From Streptomyces sp. TRM49041 (lineage in GTDB: Bacteria > Actinomycetota > Actinomycetes > Streptomycetales > Streptomycetaceae): a stretch of DNA of 64,000 nt. The stretch spans positions 55,354 to 119,353 of the forward strand of contig NZ_VSRY01000166.1 of NCBI RefSeq assembly GCF_008271805.1, read 5' to 3'. The position numbers were made by a program, and so were the translations under genes. Shown here in pieces: positions 54,586 to 63,542 of this stretch (positions within the stretch are counted from its first letter, which is position 1; every line of letters begins with the position of its first letter). Below the pieces are notes generated by a model, which was not told where the DNA came from, did no database searches, and was given only the letters and a program-made list of their open reading frames with translations.

Positions 54586-54980
54586 AGGCTGAGTAGTCAG
54601 GGTGTTGCCTCTTCTGTGAGCCGCGGCACGAGGCGAACGCTGGGGGTCTTACCGCGCCGGATCACTGTCCGGCCGCAGACCGCGAGATCACAGCCGGGTG
54701 GCGCGGGACCACTGCCGTCGCTCGAGCGTCATACCGCTGAGGGCCCCTCATGTGCGCTGCGCACGGAGGGCTGTCGGGTCGGAGCCGATCGGGCCACCGA
54801 CCGGGCATCCTCATTCATGAAACGGCCTACCGAGTACGAATGTCTCCGCATACTCGACAGGCGCATTACCACTGTACCCCGGAATCGCGCAGGTGTGTTG
54901 GGGCAATTCACAAGGAGGGGGACGTCACACTCACTGACCAGGGCCTTCCGGGGTGTGGTGAGCGGGCTATTGTGCGCTTC
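54586..54980. promoter_or_regulatory. Divergent intergenic region, 395 bases
   Basis: Between the helicase (minus) and the ferritin-like gene (plus). Bases 54790-54930 are much less GC-rich than the surroundings and must hold promoters. The helicase has a weak ribosome site and a leader that could be long, as cold-induced helicase mRNAs often have. I see no definite structure. Confidence 0.4.
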
Positions 54981-55715
54981 ATGGAGACGCCTGACAACGC
55001 CACTGCCGCCGAAGAACCGACCGGGATCGCCGCCCTCGACTGGGCCGGGGCCTCCGCCGACCCGCAGTACCGCGCGGCCGTCGTGGATCTGCTCGGCGCG
55101 CTGGCCTACGGGGAGCTGGCGGCGTTCGAGCGGCTCGCCGAGGACGCGAAGCTCGCGCCGACCCTGGCCGACAAGGCGGAGCTGGCGAAGATGGCGTCCG
55201 CCGAGTTCCACCACTTCGAGCAGCTGCGCGGCCGGCTCGCCACGATCGACGTGGAGCCGACCGCCGCGATGGAGCCCTTCGCGAAGGCCCTCGACGACTT
55301 CCACCGCCAGACGGCGCCGTCGGACTGGCTGGAGGGCCTGGTCAAGGCGTACGTCGGCGACTCGATCGCCAGTGACTTCTACCGGGAGGTCGCGGTCCGG
55401 CTGGACTCCGACACGCGCGCGCTGGTGCTCGCCGTGCTGGACGACACGGGCCACGGCAACTTCGCCGTGGAGAAGGTGCGGGCCGCGATCGAGGCGGACC
55501 CGCGCGTGGGCGGACGGCTCGCCCTGTGGGCGCGGCGGCTGATGGGCGAGGCCCTGTCGCAGGCTCAGCGGGTGGTGGCCGAGCGGGACGCGCTGTCGAC
55601 GATGCTGGTCGGCGGTGTGGCGGACGGTTTCGACCTGGCGGCGGTCGGCGAGATGTTCTCGCGGATCACCAAGGCGCACACGAAGCGCATGGCGGCCCTG
55701 GGCCTCGCGGCCTAG
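54981..55715 (+). CDS. Ferritin-like / MiaE-like protein
   Basis: 244 residues from ATG 54981. A GTG three codons upstream is an alternative. The helix-bundle pattern includes metal-ligand-like Glu/His groups (ASAEFHHFEQLRGRL and YGELAAFERLAEDAKLA). It matches the ferritin-like fold proteins related to tRNA-hydroxylase MiaE (MiaE_2 family), as in Rv3210c next to Rv3211. Whether it acts on tRNA is not known. Confidence 0.78.
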   Translation: METPDNATAAEEPTGIAALDWAGASADPQYRAAVVDLLGALAYGELAAFERLAEDAKLAPTLADKAELAKMASAEFHHFEQLRGRLATIDVEPTAAMEPFAKALDDFHRQTAPSDWLEGLVKAYVGDSIASDFYREVAVRLDSDTRALVLAVLDDTGHGNFAVEKVRAAIEADPRVGGRLALWARRLMGEALSQAQRVVAERDALSTMLVGGVADGFDLAAVGEMFSRITKAHTKRMAALGLAA

Positions 55716-55780
55716 TCACCCCGGGCCGGACGCCATCCCCGGGGGAAGCCCGGTCAGGTGCCGTCGGGCGGTCGTGAGGA

Positions 55781-55805
55781 GCGGCGGCGAGGGTCACGCC
55801 GCCGC
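55781..55805. terminator. Weak hairpin at convergent gene ends
   Basis: GCGGCGGCG (55781-55789) with CGCCGCCGC (55797-55805), loop of 7 nt, overlapping the stop of the minus-strand 91-aa gene. Confidence 0.4.
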
Positions 55806-56069
55806 TGATCGGCGCAAGCGGCGCCCCGCGGGCCGGATCAGCAGCGAGAGCAGTACGGCGCAGATCGCCACCGCCCCGAGAAGCGTGCCCAGCACGAATC
55901 CGGGCCCGAGCGCCGCGTGCGTCACGAGTGCGCCGAACAGTGCGCCGAGCACACCGGTGGCGAGGACCGTACGCCGTGGCGGAAGCCGGTCGGCCAGCCG
56001 GTGGAGCGCTGCCCAGGACAAGGCGAGTCCCAGCAGGACGGAGCCCAGAGCTTCCCAGAACACAGGCAT
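55794..56069 (-). CDS. Small membrane protein, about 91 aa
   Basis: 91 residues from the ATG at 56069 with GAGGTG before it; another ATG one codon earlier is possible. Three hydrophobic helices (about 5-20, 38-58, 62-82) with a basic C-terminus (RPAGRRLRRS). No family recognised. By position it may replace mycobacterial Rv3209, but I do not see homology. Confidence 0.65.
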   Translation of the reverse strand: MPVFWEALGSVLLGLALSWAALHRLADRLPPRRTVLATGVLGALFGALVTHAALGPGFVLGTLLGAVAICAVLLSLLIRPAGRRLRRSAAA

Positions 56070-56220
56070 CACCTCGCGGACGGCGGGGCGGTCGGTCGGT
56101 CGTAGCCGGTCCTACCCGGAGCACGCGGAACGCAACCCTTCCGTCCGCACCGGTGAGCACCGGGAACCCCCGGCCGCGCACGGACTCCCGGCGGACCGGC
56201 TCCCCGGCACATGGTTCGGG

Positions 56221-56268
56221 ACATGACGGAGGCCCGGCGGGGACATCCCCGCCGGGCCTCCGTCATGT
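56221..56268 (-). terminator. 23-bp perfect hairpin downstream of DUF3107 gene
   Basis: Left arm 56221-56243 and right arm 56246-56268 are exact reverse complements with a 2-base centre, among the longest perfect hairpins in the window. It ends 16 bases past the stop of the DUF3107 gene. Confidence 0.85.
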
Positions 56269-56283
56269 GCTGGGGCCGCGTCG

Positions 56284-56511
56284 TCAGAGCGCGCCGAAAC
56301 CCACCCGGCGCGCCGTCGGCTCGCCGATCTCCACATACGCGAGCCGGTCCGCCGGTACGAGCACCCTGCGGCCCTTGTCGTCCGTCAGGCTGAGCAGCTG
56401 TGCCTTCCCGGCCAGCGCCTCCGCCACGGCGCGCTCCACGTCCTCGGCGGACTGCCCGCTCTCCAGAACGATCTCCCGGGGCGCGTGCTGCACGCCGATC
56501 TTGACCTCCAC
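56284..56511 (-). CDS. DUF3107 protein
   Basis: 75 residues from a GTG at 56511 with GGAGGGA upstream. The sequence VEVKIGVQHAPREIVLESGQ at the start and a C-terminal beta segment ADRLAYVEIGEPTARRVGFG are the conserved DUF3107 pattern, represented by Rv3208A in M. tuberculosis beside a TetR gene and an RhlE helicase, as here. Cytoplasmic, function unknown. Confidence 0.88.
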   Translation of the reverse strand: MEVKIGVQHAPREIVLESGQSAEDVERAVAEALAGKAQLLSLTDDKGRRVLVPADRLAYVEIGEPTARRVGFGAL

Positions 56512-56644
56512 GGCTATGTCCCTCCGAACGGTCAGCGTTGCGCGATCACCGCGCCGTACGCTGCACACATTAGCCCGGAGAGGCGACGGCCCACGGCCCG
56601 GCGGCGCACGCCAGGAGCGAACAGCCCGGCGCCGCCGCCCCGGT

Positions 56645-57286
56645 TCAGTTGCCTTCGGTCCCGTGCAGCGGGAATCCGGCGATGCCCCGCCACGCCAGCG
56701 ACGTCAGCAGCTGCACGGCCGTGTCGCGCGGTACCGGCGACTCGCTGGCCAGCCAGTGCCTGGCCACCACCTGCGACACACCGCCCAGGCCCACCGCCAG
56801 CAGCATGGACTCGTCCTTGGACAGTCCGGTGTCCTCGGCGATCACATCCGAGATGGCCTCCGCGCACTGCAGGGAGACGCGCTCGACACGCTCGCGCACC
56901 GCCGGCTCGTTCGTCAGGTCCGACTCGAAGACCAGCCTGAAGGCGCCGCCCTCGTCCTCCACGTACGCGAAGTAGGCGTCCATCGTCGCGGCCACGCGCT
57001 GCTTGTTGTCCGTCGTGGAGCCGAGCGCCGTGCGGACCGCCTGGAGCAGCGACTCGCAGTGCTGGTCCAGCAGCGCCAGGTACAGCTCCAGCTTCCCGGG
57101 GAAGTGCTGGTAGAGGACGGGCTTGCTGACACCCGCCCGCTCGGCGATGTCGTCCATCGCGGCCGCGTGGTACCCCTGGGCGACGAAGACCTCCTGGGCG
57201 GCGCCCAGGAGCTGATTACGTCGGGCTCGGCGCGGCAGGCGTGTGCCCCTTGGGCGCGCCGCCTCTGTCTGCTCGATGGCTGTCAC
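56645..57286 (-). CDS. TetR-family transcriptional regulator
   Basis: 213 residues from a GTG at 57286 with GGGAGGCGGC upstream. The HTH is GYHAAAMDDIAERAGVSKPV with LYQHFPGKLELYLALL next, followed by a ligand-binding helical domain. Position matches Rv3208, in the same block as DUF3107. Its target may be itself, or the neighbouring genes. Its regulon cannot be read from this window. Confidence 0.88.
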   Translation of the reverse strand: MTAIEQTEAARPRGTRLPRRARRNQLLGAAQEVFVAQGYHAAAMDDIAERAGVSKPVLYQHFPGKLELYLALLDQHCESLLQAVRTALGSTTDNKQRVAATMDAYFAYVEDEGGAFRLVFESDLTNEPAVRERVERVSLQCAEAISDVIAEDTGLSKDESMLLAVGLGGVSQVVARHWLASESPVPRDTAVQLLTSLAWRGIAGFPLHGTEGN

Positions 57287-57524
57287 GCCGCCTCCCAAAA
57301 TCGATCCAAATGCGCTGTACACCGCGCCCGCCATCGTACTTTTGGGTAACCCTGCTGTGCGCGGTGCGAGCGCAGAATTTCACGTACCGGACGCCGACGG
57401 TAGCCGGGAGCTTCAAGATTGAACGATCCGCAATCCCGTCAAACCCGCCCCTACCTGCCCAAACGCGGGCGTGTGGCGCGGTGGCCAGTGCCGTCGAGTG
57501 TTGTCGAGTGCGCGGGTCCCGGGG

Positions 57525-57761
57525 TCAGCGGTAGTCGTCCTCGTCCAGCGCGACCACGCGCGCCTGCTCCACCGCGTCGGCCTCGTTCGCCGCGGCCGGG
57601 TCGAGCCTGGGCAGCGGGTCGTCCTCCTGCTGCCGCAGCTCGGTGTGCTGCTCCGCCGCGTCGGCCTCGGGGGTCTCCTCGTCCAGTCGGGCCGCGGCCG
57701 GACCGCTGTTCTCCCCGCTGAGCTCCGTCTGCGTCTCGGGATCCGTGGGATCGACGGTCAT
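57525..57761 (-). CDS. Small acidic disordered protein, 78 aa
   Basis: The ATG at 57761 follows AAAGGGGAG. The protein is strongly acidic and Ala/Glu/Asp/Gln-rich (for example PEADAAEQHTELRQQEDD), without hydrophobic core, so probably disordered. No family recognised. It is divergent from the hydrolase gene at 57886. Confidence 0.65.
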   Translation of the reverse strand: MTVDPTDPETQTELSGENSGPAAARLDEETPEADAAEQHTELRQQEDDPLPRLDPAAANEADAVEQARVVALDEDDYR

Positions 57762-57885
57762 GAGCTCCCCTTTCCTACGGGCTTGTGCCCCTGTTGCGAG
57801 CCTAGAAGCTCGCCCTCCCCGGCGCTATGCGATCTGTGACGGCGAACACACCGTTCCCGACGTGATCACCTCGTAACATTGCCGC

Positions 57886-58860
57886 ATGTCTTCGACCGAG
57901 CTGCCCGCGTCCCCCACCGCCGCAGCGGCGGCGCCCCGCGTGCACCCCGTACGGGTCGCGGAGGGTGAACGACTGCGCTTCGTGGCGCTGCCCGGCCTGA
58001 CGCTGAACGTGCGCTACCGGCCGTCGGACGCGACCGGCAGAGCGCGCGCCCTGTACGTGCACGGGCTGGGCGGGTCCTCGCAGAACTGGTCGGCGATGAT
58101 GCCGCTGCTCGAGGACGTACTGGACGGCGAGGCCGTCGACCTGCCCGGCTTCGGCGACTCACCGCCGCCCGACGACGGCAACTACTCCGTGACGGGACAT
58201 GCCCGCGCGGTCATCCGGTTCCTGGACGCGGGCGGGCGGGTGCCGGTCCACCTCGTGGGCAACTCCCTGGGCGGCGCCGTCGCCACGCGGATCGCCGCCG
58301 TCCGGCCGGACCTCGTCCGCACCCTGACGCTCGTCTCGCCCGCGCTGCCCGAGCTGCGGGCCCAGCGGGCCGCGTGGCCCACCGCGATGCTGGCCGTGCC
58401 GGGCGTCGCGCAGATGTTCGCCCGGCTGACCAGGGACTGGACGGCCGAGCAGCGTGTACGGGGCGTGCTCTCCCTCTGTTACGGCGACCCCGGCCGGGTC
58501 ACGGACGAGGGCCTGCGCGCCGCCGTCGAGGAGATGGAGCGGCGCCTCCGGCTGCCGTACTTCTGGGACGCGATGGCCCGCTCTGCGCGCGGCATCGTCG
58601 ACGCGTACACGCTCGGCGGCCAGCACAACCTGTGGCGGCAGGCCGAGCGGGTCCTCGCGCCGACACTCCTCGTGTACGGCGGCCGGGACCAGCTCGTGTC
58701 GTACCGTATGGCGCGCAAGGCCGCGGCGGCGTTCCGGGACGCACGGCTGCTGACCCTTCCGGAGGCCGGGCACGTGGCGATGATGGAGTACCCCGATACC
58801 GTCGCCCGGGCGGTGCGTGAGCTGACCGCCGGCCGGAACGACGACGACACGGGGAGCTGA
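57886..58860 (+). CDS. Alpha/beta-hydrolase
   Basis: 324 residues. The lipase-type nucleophile elbow is LVGNSLGGAVATR (about 125), the first oxyanion segment YVHGLGGSSQNW is near 62-72, the acid is in LVYGGRDQLV and the His in PEAGHVAMMEYPD (about 300). No signal peptide. It probably acts on a small ester or amide. The start of the DUF3152 gene lies eight bases beyond its stop, so they are likely co-transcribed. Confidence 0.86.
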   Translation: MSSTELPASPTAAAAAPRVHPVRVAEGERLRFVALPGLTLNVRYRPSDATGRARALYVHGLGGSSQNWSAMMPLLEDVLDGEAVDLPGFGDSPPPDDGNYSVTGHARAVIRFLDAGGRVPVHLVGNSLGGAVATRIAAVRPDLVRTLTLVSPALPELRAQRAAWPTAMLAVPGVAQMFARLTRDWTAEQRVRGVLSLCYGDPGRVTDEGLRAAVEEMERRLRLPYFWDAMARSARGIVDAYTLGGQHNLWRQAERVLAPTLLVYGGRDQLVSYRMARKAAAAFRDARLLTLPEAGHVAMMEYPDTVARAVRELTAGRNDDDTGS

Positions 58861-58868
58861 TCCGGGGC

Positions 58869-60407
58869 GTGGGACGACACAGCCGCAAGGGCCCCGCACC
58901 TGCCGACCAGGGGGCCGACCTCAGGGCCGCCGGCGCACCCTCCGGCACCGGCCGCCGCCGCAAGGAGCGGCAGGCCCCGCAGACTCCTCCGGCTCCGCAG
59001 GATCAGCAAGCCCCGCAGGCTCAGCAAGCCCCGCAGGCTCAGCAAGCCCCACAGGGTCCGCGAGCCCCACAGGCTCCGCACGCGCCCCAAGCGCCGTACG
59101 GCGCACATGCGCCACAGGGCGCGCAGGCCTGGGCCGGGCAGGCCACGCAGGGTCGCCAGGCTCCGTACGGGGCCCCGCGGACCCCGTACGCGCCGCGGAA
59201 CCCTCCGAACCCGTCCCCGCAGCCGTACTCGTACGGCTACGACCAAGACTCCGGCACCCCTCCGCACGGCACCGCCGCCCCGTACGCCCCGCCGCCGCAC
59301 GTACGCGGCGGCCACCCGGAACAGCATGAGTCCGGTGGCGGCTGGGGCGGCGGCCCGTACGGGCCCACCGGGCAGCCGCAGGGCGACCCGCCGCAGCGCA
59401 TCGCCCAGGGACCGCCGCGCATACCGGGGCAGCGCCGCGACTTCGTCGCCGCGTTCGACGGGTCGGAGCCAGGGCCCGGGGCTGACGCCGAGGTCCGGTC
59501 GCCCGCGGAGAGTCCGGACGCGCCCGCCGAGGGCCGGGCCGCCGAGGAGGACGAGGACGCCGCGAGCGGCCGGCGCGGCGGCAAGGCCCGTACGTTCACC
59601 GGCGTCGCCGCTGCCGCCGTCACCACCGTCCTCGCGGTCATCGTCGCGGGCCAGGTCGCCGACGCCCGGCTGGACGACCGCGCGGCCCGGTCGGCCGACG
59701 CGCCCGAGCGGGACGCGGGCGGCGACCCGGCGTCCCGGTCCGACCAGCGGGCCACCCCGCCGCAGACCGCGCCGTCCCCGCCGTCGGCGGCGCCCGCCCC
59801 GCCGCCGACGTACGAGCAGCTGATGGCCCGCCAGTTCCCGCTGGACCCCGGGCTGAAGGGCCCGGGCGACTTCGAGGCCGTACCGGGACTGGACAAGGCA
59901 CCCGGCGGCGGCCGGAAGGTCCGCTACCGCGTCGATGTCGAGAAGGGGCTCGGGCTCGACTCGAAGCTGTTCGCCGAGGCGGTCCAGAAGACCCTCAACG
60001 ACGACCGGAGCTGGGCGCACGGCGGTGAGATGACCTTCGAGCGGATCTCCACCGGCCGGCCGGACTTCGTGATCACCCTCGCCAGCCCGGCTACGACGGG
60101 CGTGTGGTGCGCCAAGTCCGGCCTGGACACGACCGTCGACAACGTCTCGTGCGACTCGGCCTCCACCGAGCGAGTCATGATCAACGCGTACCGCTGGGCG
60201 CAGGGCGCCGAGACCTTCGGACCGAAGGGGATGCTCGCGTACCGGCAGATGCTGATCAACCACGAGATCGGGCACCGGCTCGGCTACAACCACCGCACGT
60301 GTCAGACGCCCGGCGCGCTCGCGCCCGTGATGCAGCAGCAGACGAAGACGCTGGAGATCGACGGCATCAAGTGCCGCCCCAATCCCTGGGTCTACCCGGG
60401 CGGCTGA
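58869..60407 (+). CDS. DUF3152 membrane-anchored zinc metalloprotease-like protein
   Basis: 512 residues from a GTG. The first 240 residues are disordered, with a PQAQQA repeat (about 40-60) and many Pro/Gly/Tyr. One membrane helix is at about 244-262. The external domain (about 325-512) is DUF3152, with the gluzincin-like motif NHEIGHRLGYNH at about 462-473 and conserved Cys (VWCAKSGLD, TCQTPGALAP). The position matches Rv3207c. Proteolysis is inferred from HExxH; it has not been shown to my knowledge. Confidence 0.82.
   Translation: MGRHSRKGPAPADQGADLRAAGAPSGTGRRRKERQAPQTPPAPQDQQAPQAQQAPQAQQAPQGPRAPQAPHAPQAPYGAHAPQGAQAWAGQATQGRQAPYGAPRTPYAPRNPPNPSPQPYSYGYDQDSGTPPHGTAAPYAPPPHVRGGHPEQHESGGGWGGGPYGPTGQPQGDPPQRIAQGPPRIPGQRRDFVAAFDGSEPGPGADAEVRSPAESPDAPAEGRAAEEDEDAASGRRGGKARTFTGVAAAAVTTVLAVIVAGQVADARLDDRAARSADAPERDAGGDPASRSDQRATPPQTAPSPPSAAPAPPPTYEQLMARQFPLDPGLKGPGDFEAVPGLDKAPGGGRKVRYRVDVEKGLGLDSKLFAEAVQKTLNDDRSWAHGGEMTFERISTGRPDFVITLASPATTGVWCAKSGLDTTVDNVSCDSASTERVMINAYRWAQGAETFGPKGMLAYRQMLINHEIGHRLGYNHRTCQTPGALAPVMQQQTKTLEIDGIKCRPNPWVYPGG
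58990..59110 (+). repeat. 18-bp coding repeat in DUF3152 gene
   Basis: Near-identical copies of CAGCAAGCCCCGCAGGCT, then diverged copies, coding QQAPQA units in the cytoplasmic disordered part. Confidence 0.7.
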
Positions 60408-60623
60408 CACCTCATCAGCTGGCCCCGGCTTGACGGAGCGTAATCAGAAGATGCTCTAGCGCGACGGAACGCAACCGGTGCGCGAAAGTTACGTGCATTC
60501 ACCCCTTCCGGTGGCGCGATGGACAACCGTCCGTCGCGCCACCGCCTCATCCGCTTACGGTCGTCCCGCCGCGAGTCGCCGGACCAACGGCGGCCGTGCA
60601 CAAGGGAGATCGGGGGTGTACTC

Positions 60624-62318
60624 GTGCGGATCGGACTGCTCACGGAAGGTGGCTACCCCTATGCGTCGGGTGAGTCCAGGCTCTGGTGCGACCGGCTCGT
60701 GCGCGGGCTCGCGCAGCACGAGTTCGATATCTACGCGCTCAGCCGCAGCGCGCGGCAGGAGGACGGCGGCTGGGTACCGCTGCCGCCCCACGTGCGGCGC
60801 GTACGGACCGCGCCCCTGTGGGCCACGCCGCCCGACCACGCCCGCCGTGGCACCGCCCGCGCCTCGCGCGGCTACGGGCGGCGCGACCGGCGGTGCTTCG
60901 CCGAGCACTTCGAGCAGCTGACCGCCGCCCTCTGCCGCGCCACCGAGCCGACCGGCGGCACCGCGTTCGCCGACGGCCTCTACGGGCTCGCCGAACTCGC
61001 CCGCGACCGGGGCGGGCTGAGGGCCGCCCTCCGCTCCGAGACCGCCGCACGCGTCCTGGAGGCGGGCTGCCGCGCCCCCGGCGCACGCCGGAGCGCGCAC
61101 AGCGCGACGGTTCCCGACTACCTGGCGCTCACCGATGAGCTGGAGCGCGCCCTGCGCCCCCTGTCGCTGGACTGGTACGGGGCCGACGGGCTCGGCGCGG
61201 TCGACCTGTGCCATGCGGCGTCGGGTGGTACGGCGGCGCTTCCCGGCCTTCTGGCCAAACGCTTCTTCGGCGTTCCGCTGCTGGTCACCGAGTACGGCGT
61301 CCAGCTGCGCGCGCACTACCTGGCGGCCGGCCGGGCCGCCGTGGCGCCGCTCGCCCCGCCCGTACGCGCCCTGCTCGCCGCGTTCCACGGCCGGCTCGCC
61401 GCCGAGGTCTACCGGCAGGCCGCCGTCATCACCCCCGGCAACGCCCACGCCCGCCGCTGGCAGGAACGCTGCGGCGCCGACCGGGCCAAGCTGCGCACGG
61501 TCCACCCCGGCCTGGAAGCGGAACGGTTCGCCGCCGTGGGGGAGGGGACCGACGGCGGCGAACCGCGCACCCTCGTGTGGGTGGGCCGGATCGAGCCCGC
61601 CAAGGACCTCGTGGGGCTGCTGCACGCTTTCGCCGAGGTGCGCAAGGAGGAGCCGGAGACCCGGTTGAGGATCATCGCCACGCCCGTACGGGAACCCGAG
61701 GCGGCCACATACCTCGCCCACTGCCGGGCGCTCGCGGCGCAGCTCTTCCCGGACGAGGCCGCCACGGCCCACGCCGTGGGGGACAACCCCGTCTCCTTCG
61801 AGGAGATCGGCGGTCCGGAGGCGCCCGAGCTCGCCGACGCCTACGCCGCCGGGTGCGTGATCGTCCTGTCCAGCGTCGTCGAGGGCTTTCCCGTCAGCCT
61901 CGTCGAGGCCATGCTCTGCGGCCGCGCCACGGTCTCCACGGACGCCGGCGCGGTGATCGAGGCCATCGGCGGCACGGGCCTCGTCGTGCCCCCACGCAAC
62001 CCGCGGGCGCTCGCCGACGCGTGTGTGGCGTTGCTGCGCGACCCGGAGCGCAGGGCACGGCTGGGCGCCGCCGCGCGCGCCCGTGCACTCGAACTCTTCA
62101 CCGTCGAGCAGAACCTCGCCGCCTTCCGTGCCCTGTACCTGGAACTGCTGTCGCTCGCGCCCGTGCGTCGTGACATCGAAGCGCTGGACCCGGACGGCGC
62201 TCCGCTGCCCTTCGCACACCCGGCCGAGGCGTATGTACCGGGGCACTGGACGGCCACCGTCCGGCCCGGTCCCGCCTGGGCAGGCGCGGCGATGGCGACG
62301 GGAGGCGGCCATGTCTGA
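60624..62318 (+). CDS. PelF-like GT4 glycosyltransferase (DUF3492)
   Basis: 564 residues from GTG 60624. The frame is open back to 60519, but the conserved start VRIGLLTEGGYPYASGESRL and WCDRLV matches the DUF3492 N-terminus of PelF. The GT-B donor domain carries the GT4 EX7E region (SVVEGFPVSLVEAM), VWVGRIEPAKDL and TDAGAVIEAIGGTGLVV. PelF makes the Pel exopolysaccharide in Gram-negatives; PelF-like genes in actinobacteria have unknown products. It overlaps the next gene by eight bases. Confidence 0.85.
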   Translation: MRIGLLTEGGYPYASGESRLWCDRLVRGLAQHEFDIYALSRSARQEDGGWVPLPPHVRRVRTAPLWATPPDHARRGTARASRGYGRRDRRCFAEHFEQLTAALCRATEPTGGTAFADGLYGLAELARDRGGLRAALRSETAARVLEAGCRAPGARRSAHSATVPDYLALTDELERALRPLSLDWYGADGLGAVDLCHAASGGTAALPGLLAKRFFGVPLLVTEYGVQLRAHYLAAGRAAVAPLAPPVRALLAAFHGRLAAEVYRQAAVITPGNAHARRWQERCGADRAKLRTVHPGLEAERFAAVGEGTDGGEPRTLVWVGRIEPAKDLVGLLHAFAEVRKEEPETRLRIIATPVREPEAATYLAHCRALAAQLFPDEAATAHAVGDNPVSFEEIGGPEAPELADAYAAGCVIVLSSVVEGFPVSLVEAMLCGRATVSTDAGAVIEAIGGTGLVVPPRNPRALADACVALLRDPERRARLGAAARARALELFTVEQNLAAFRALYLELLSLAPVRRDIEALDPDGAPLPFAHPAEAYVPGHWTATVRPGPAWAGAAMATGGGHV

Positions 62319-63405
62319 GGCCCCGAAGGCGGCGACGGCCGTGCGCCGGAGGTCCGCCGACCCGGTCAAGGCGCTGCTGCACCGGCACCGGGAGCTGTGC
62401 GAGCGGGCCGTCGACCCCCTGGAGATCGCGGCGGGGCTGGAGGCCCACGGCGTCACCGACCGCACCGCGGCCCGGTTCCGGCACCGCGACGTCTTCTCGC
62501 TCGCCGAGGAGCTCTACGCGCGCGTGCCCCGCGGCGGCGAGGACGGCCCGGCCGTGCCCGGGGGCGCCGCTGCGGCCGGCCGAAGTCGGCGCCGCGGGTG
62601 GGCCCTCACCGCGCTGCTCCCCGGCGTCGTCTGCGCCCCGGCCGTCGCCGGTCAGGCCCTCACCTCCGGACCGCTGCGGTTCGCCGTCACGGTGGCGGGC
62701 GTCACGGGGCTCGCGGCCGCGCTCGTGTTCTGCGTCCGGCGCGGCCCGCTGCGCGCGCCGGGAGGCACACGGGTCGGCACGCGTGCCGCTGCGGTCCTGC
62801 TCCTGGCGTACGCGGCGTACGGCGACGGGCTGCTGGAGCAGCTGATCAGCGGCGGCCCCGACAGGCCCTGGCCCCCGGCCACCGCACCGCTCCTGGGGCT
62901 CGCCCTCGCGGTGCTCCCGGCGGCCGTCTGCGCCCGGCTGTTCGCCGTTCGGACCCGGCGCCGCCTCGCGGGCAGCCGCGGCCTCGACGACTTCACCGCC
63001 CGGGCCAGGCCCCTGCTCCTCGCGGTCGTCGTCCTCTACCTGGCCGCCCTGACCGCGCTCCTTTCCCTCGCCCGCCTGCTGCCCGGTGCGGAGCCGGGAC
63101 CGCTCGTCCCTGCCGCCGCGCTGGGCACCCTGCTGTTCCTGGCCCGGCTGCTCGCCGTGCACGGCTTCCCCGATTCCGCCGCCACCGCCCTCGGGGCCGC
63201 CTGCGCCGTCGAGGTCCTCGTCTGCGCCGCCGTCCTCGCCGGACGGCTGCCCGGCGGCGACCTGGTGGCGGCCCCGGTGCGGGCGGCCGTCGAGACCTGG
63301 GGCAGCGCCGCCGTACCGGCACTCGCCTGCGGAGCGGCAGCGCTCGCCCTGTTGGCACACGCCACGACCGTGCTCGCCCGTGCCTCCGCGCACGCCCACC
63401 TCTGA
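62311..63405 (+). CDS. Polytopic membrane protein, exopolysaccharide cluster
   Basis: 364 residues from ATG 62311 (GGAGG upstream). A cytoplasmic N-terminus of about 90 residues begins with a helix (KALLHRHRELCERAVDPLEI) and ends in an acidic/Gly segment, followed by eight or so membrane helices. I do not recognise it as PelG or another MOP-family flippase; its helix count is lower. The coupling to the glycosyltransferase suggests a role in polysaccharide synthesis or export. Confidence 0.68.
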   Translation: MSEAPKAATAVRRRSADPVKALLHRHRELCERAVDPLEIAAGLEAHGVTDRTAARFRHRDVFSLAEELYARVPRGGEDGPAVPGGAAAAGRSRRRGWALTALLPGVVCAPAVAGQALTSGPLRFAVTVAGVTGLAAALVFCVRRGPLRAPGGTRVGTRAAAVLLLAYAAYGDGLLEQLISGGPDRPWPPATAPLLGLALAVLPAAVCARLFAVRTRRRLAGSRGLDDFTARARPLLLAVVVLYLAALTALLSLARLLPGAEPGPLVPAAALGTLLFLARLLAVHGFPDSAATALGAACAVEVLVCAAVLAGRLPGGDLVAAPVRAAVETWGSAAVPALACGAAALALLAHATTVLARASAHAHL

Positions 63406-63488
63406 CCGCACACCCATCACCGGTACCGCCGGTACCCACCAGCACTGCCAGCACTGCCAGCACACCGACATGACCGAGGAGACACGCC

Positions 63489-63542
63489 ATGACCCCCCTA
63501 TCCCCAGCAACGGCCGGACGGCGCGAAGGGGGCGCGCGATGA
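63489..63542 (+). CDS. 17-codon leader ORF coupled to the epimerase gene
   Basis: An ATG at 63489 with GAGGAG upstream (63476-63481) encodes MTPLSPATAGRREGGAR. Its stop TGA (63540-63542) overlaps the ATG of the epimerase gene (63539) in the order ATGA. It has no recognisable product. It may serve to load ribosomes on the downstream gene. Confidence 0.4.
   Translation: MTPLSPATAGRREGGAR

Noticed and set aside
52210..55542. 1110-residue plus-strand open frame across the helicase gene
   Set aside because: It spans a terminator and an intergenic region and has no motif. The minus strand carries all helicase motifs.
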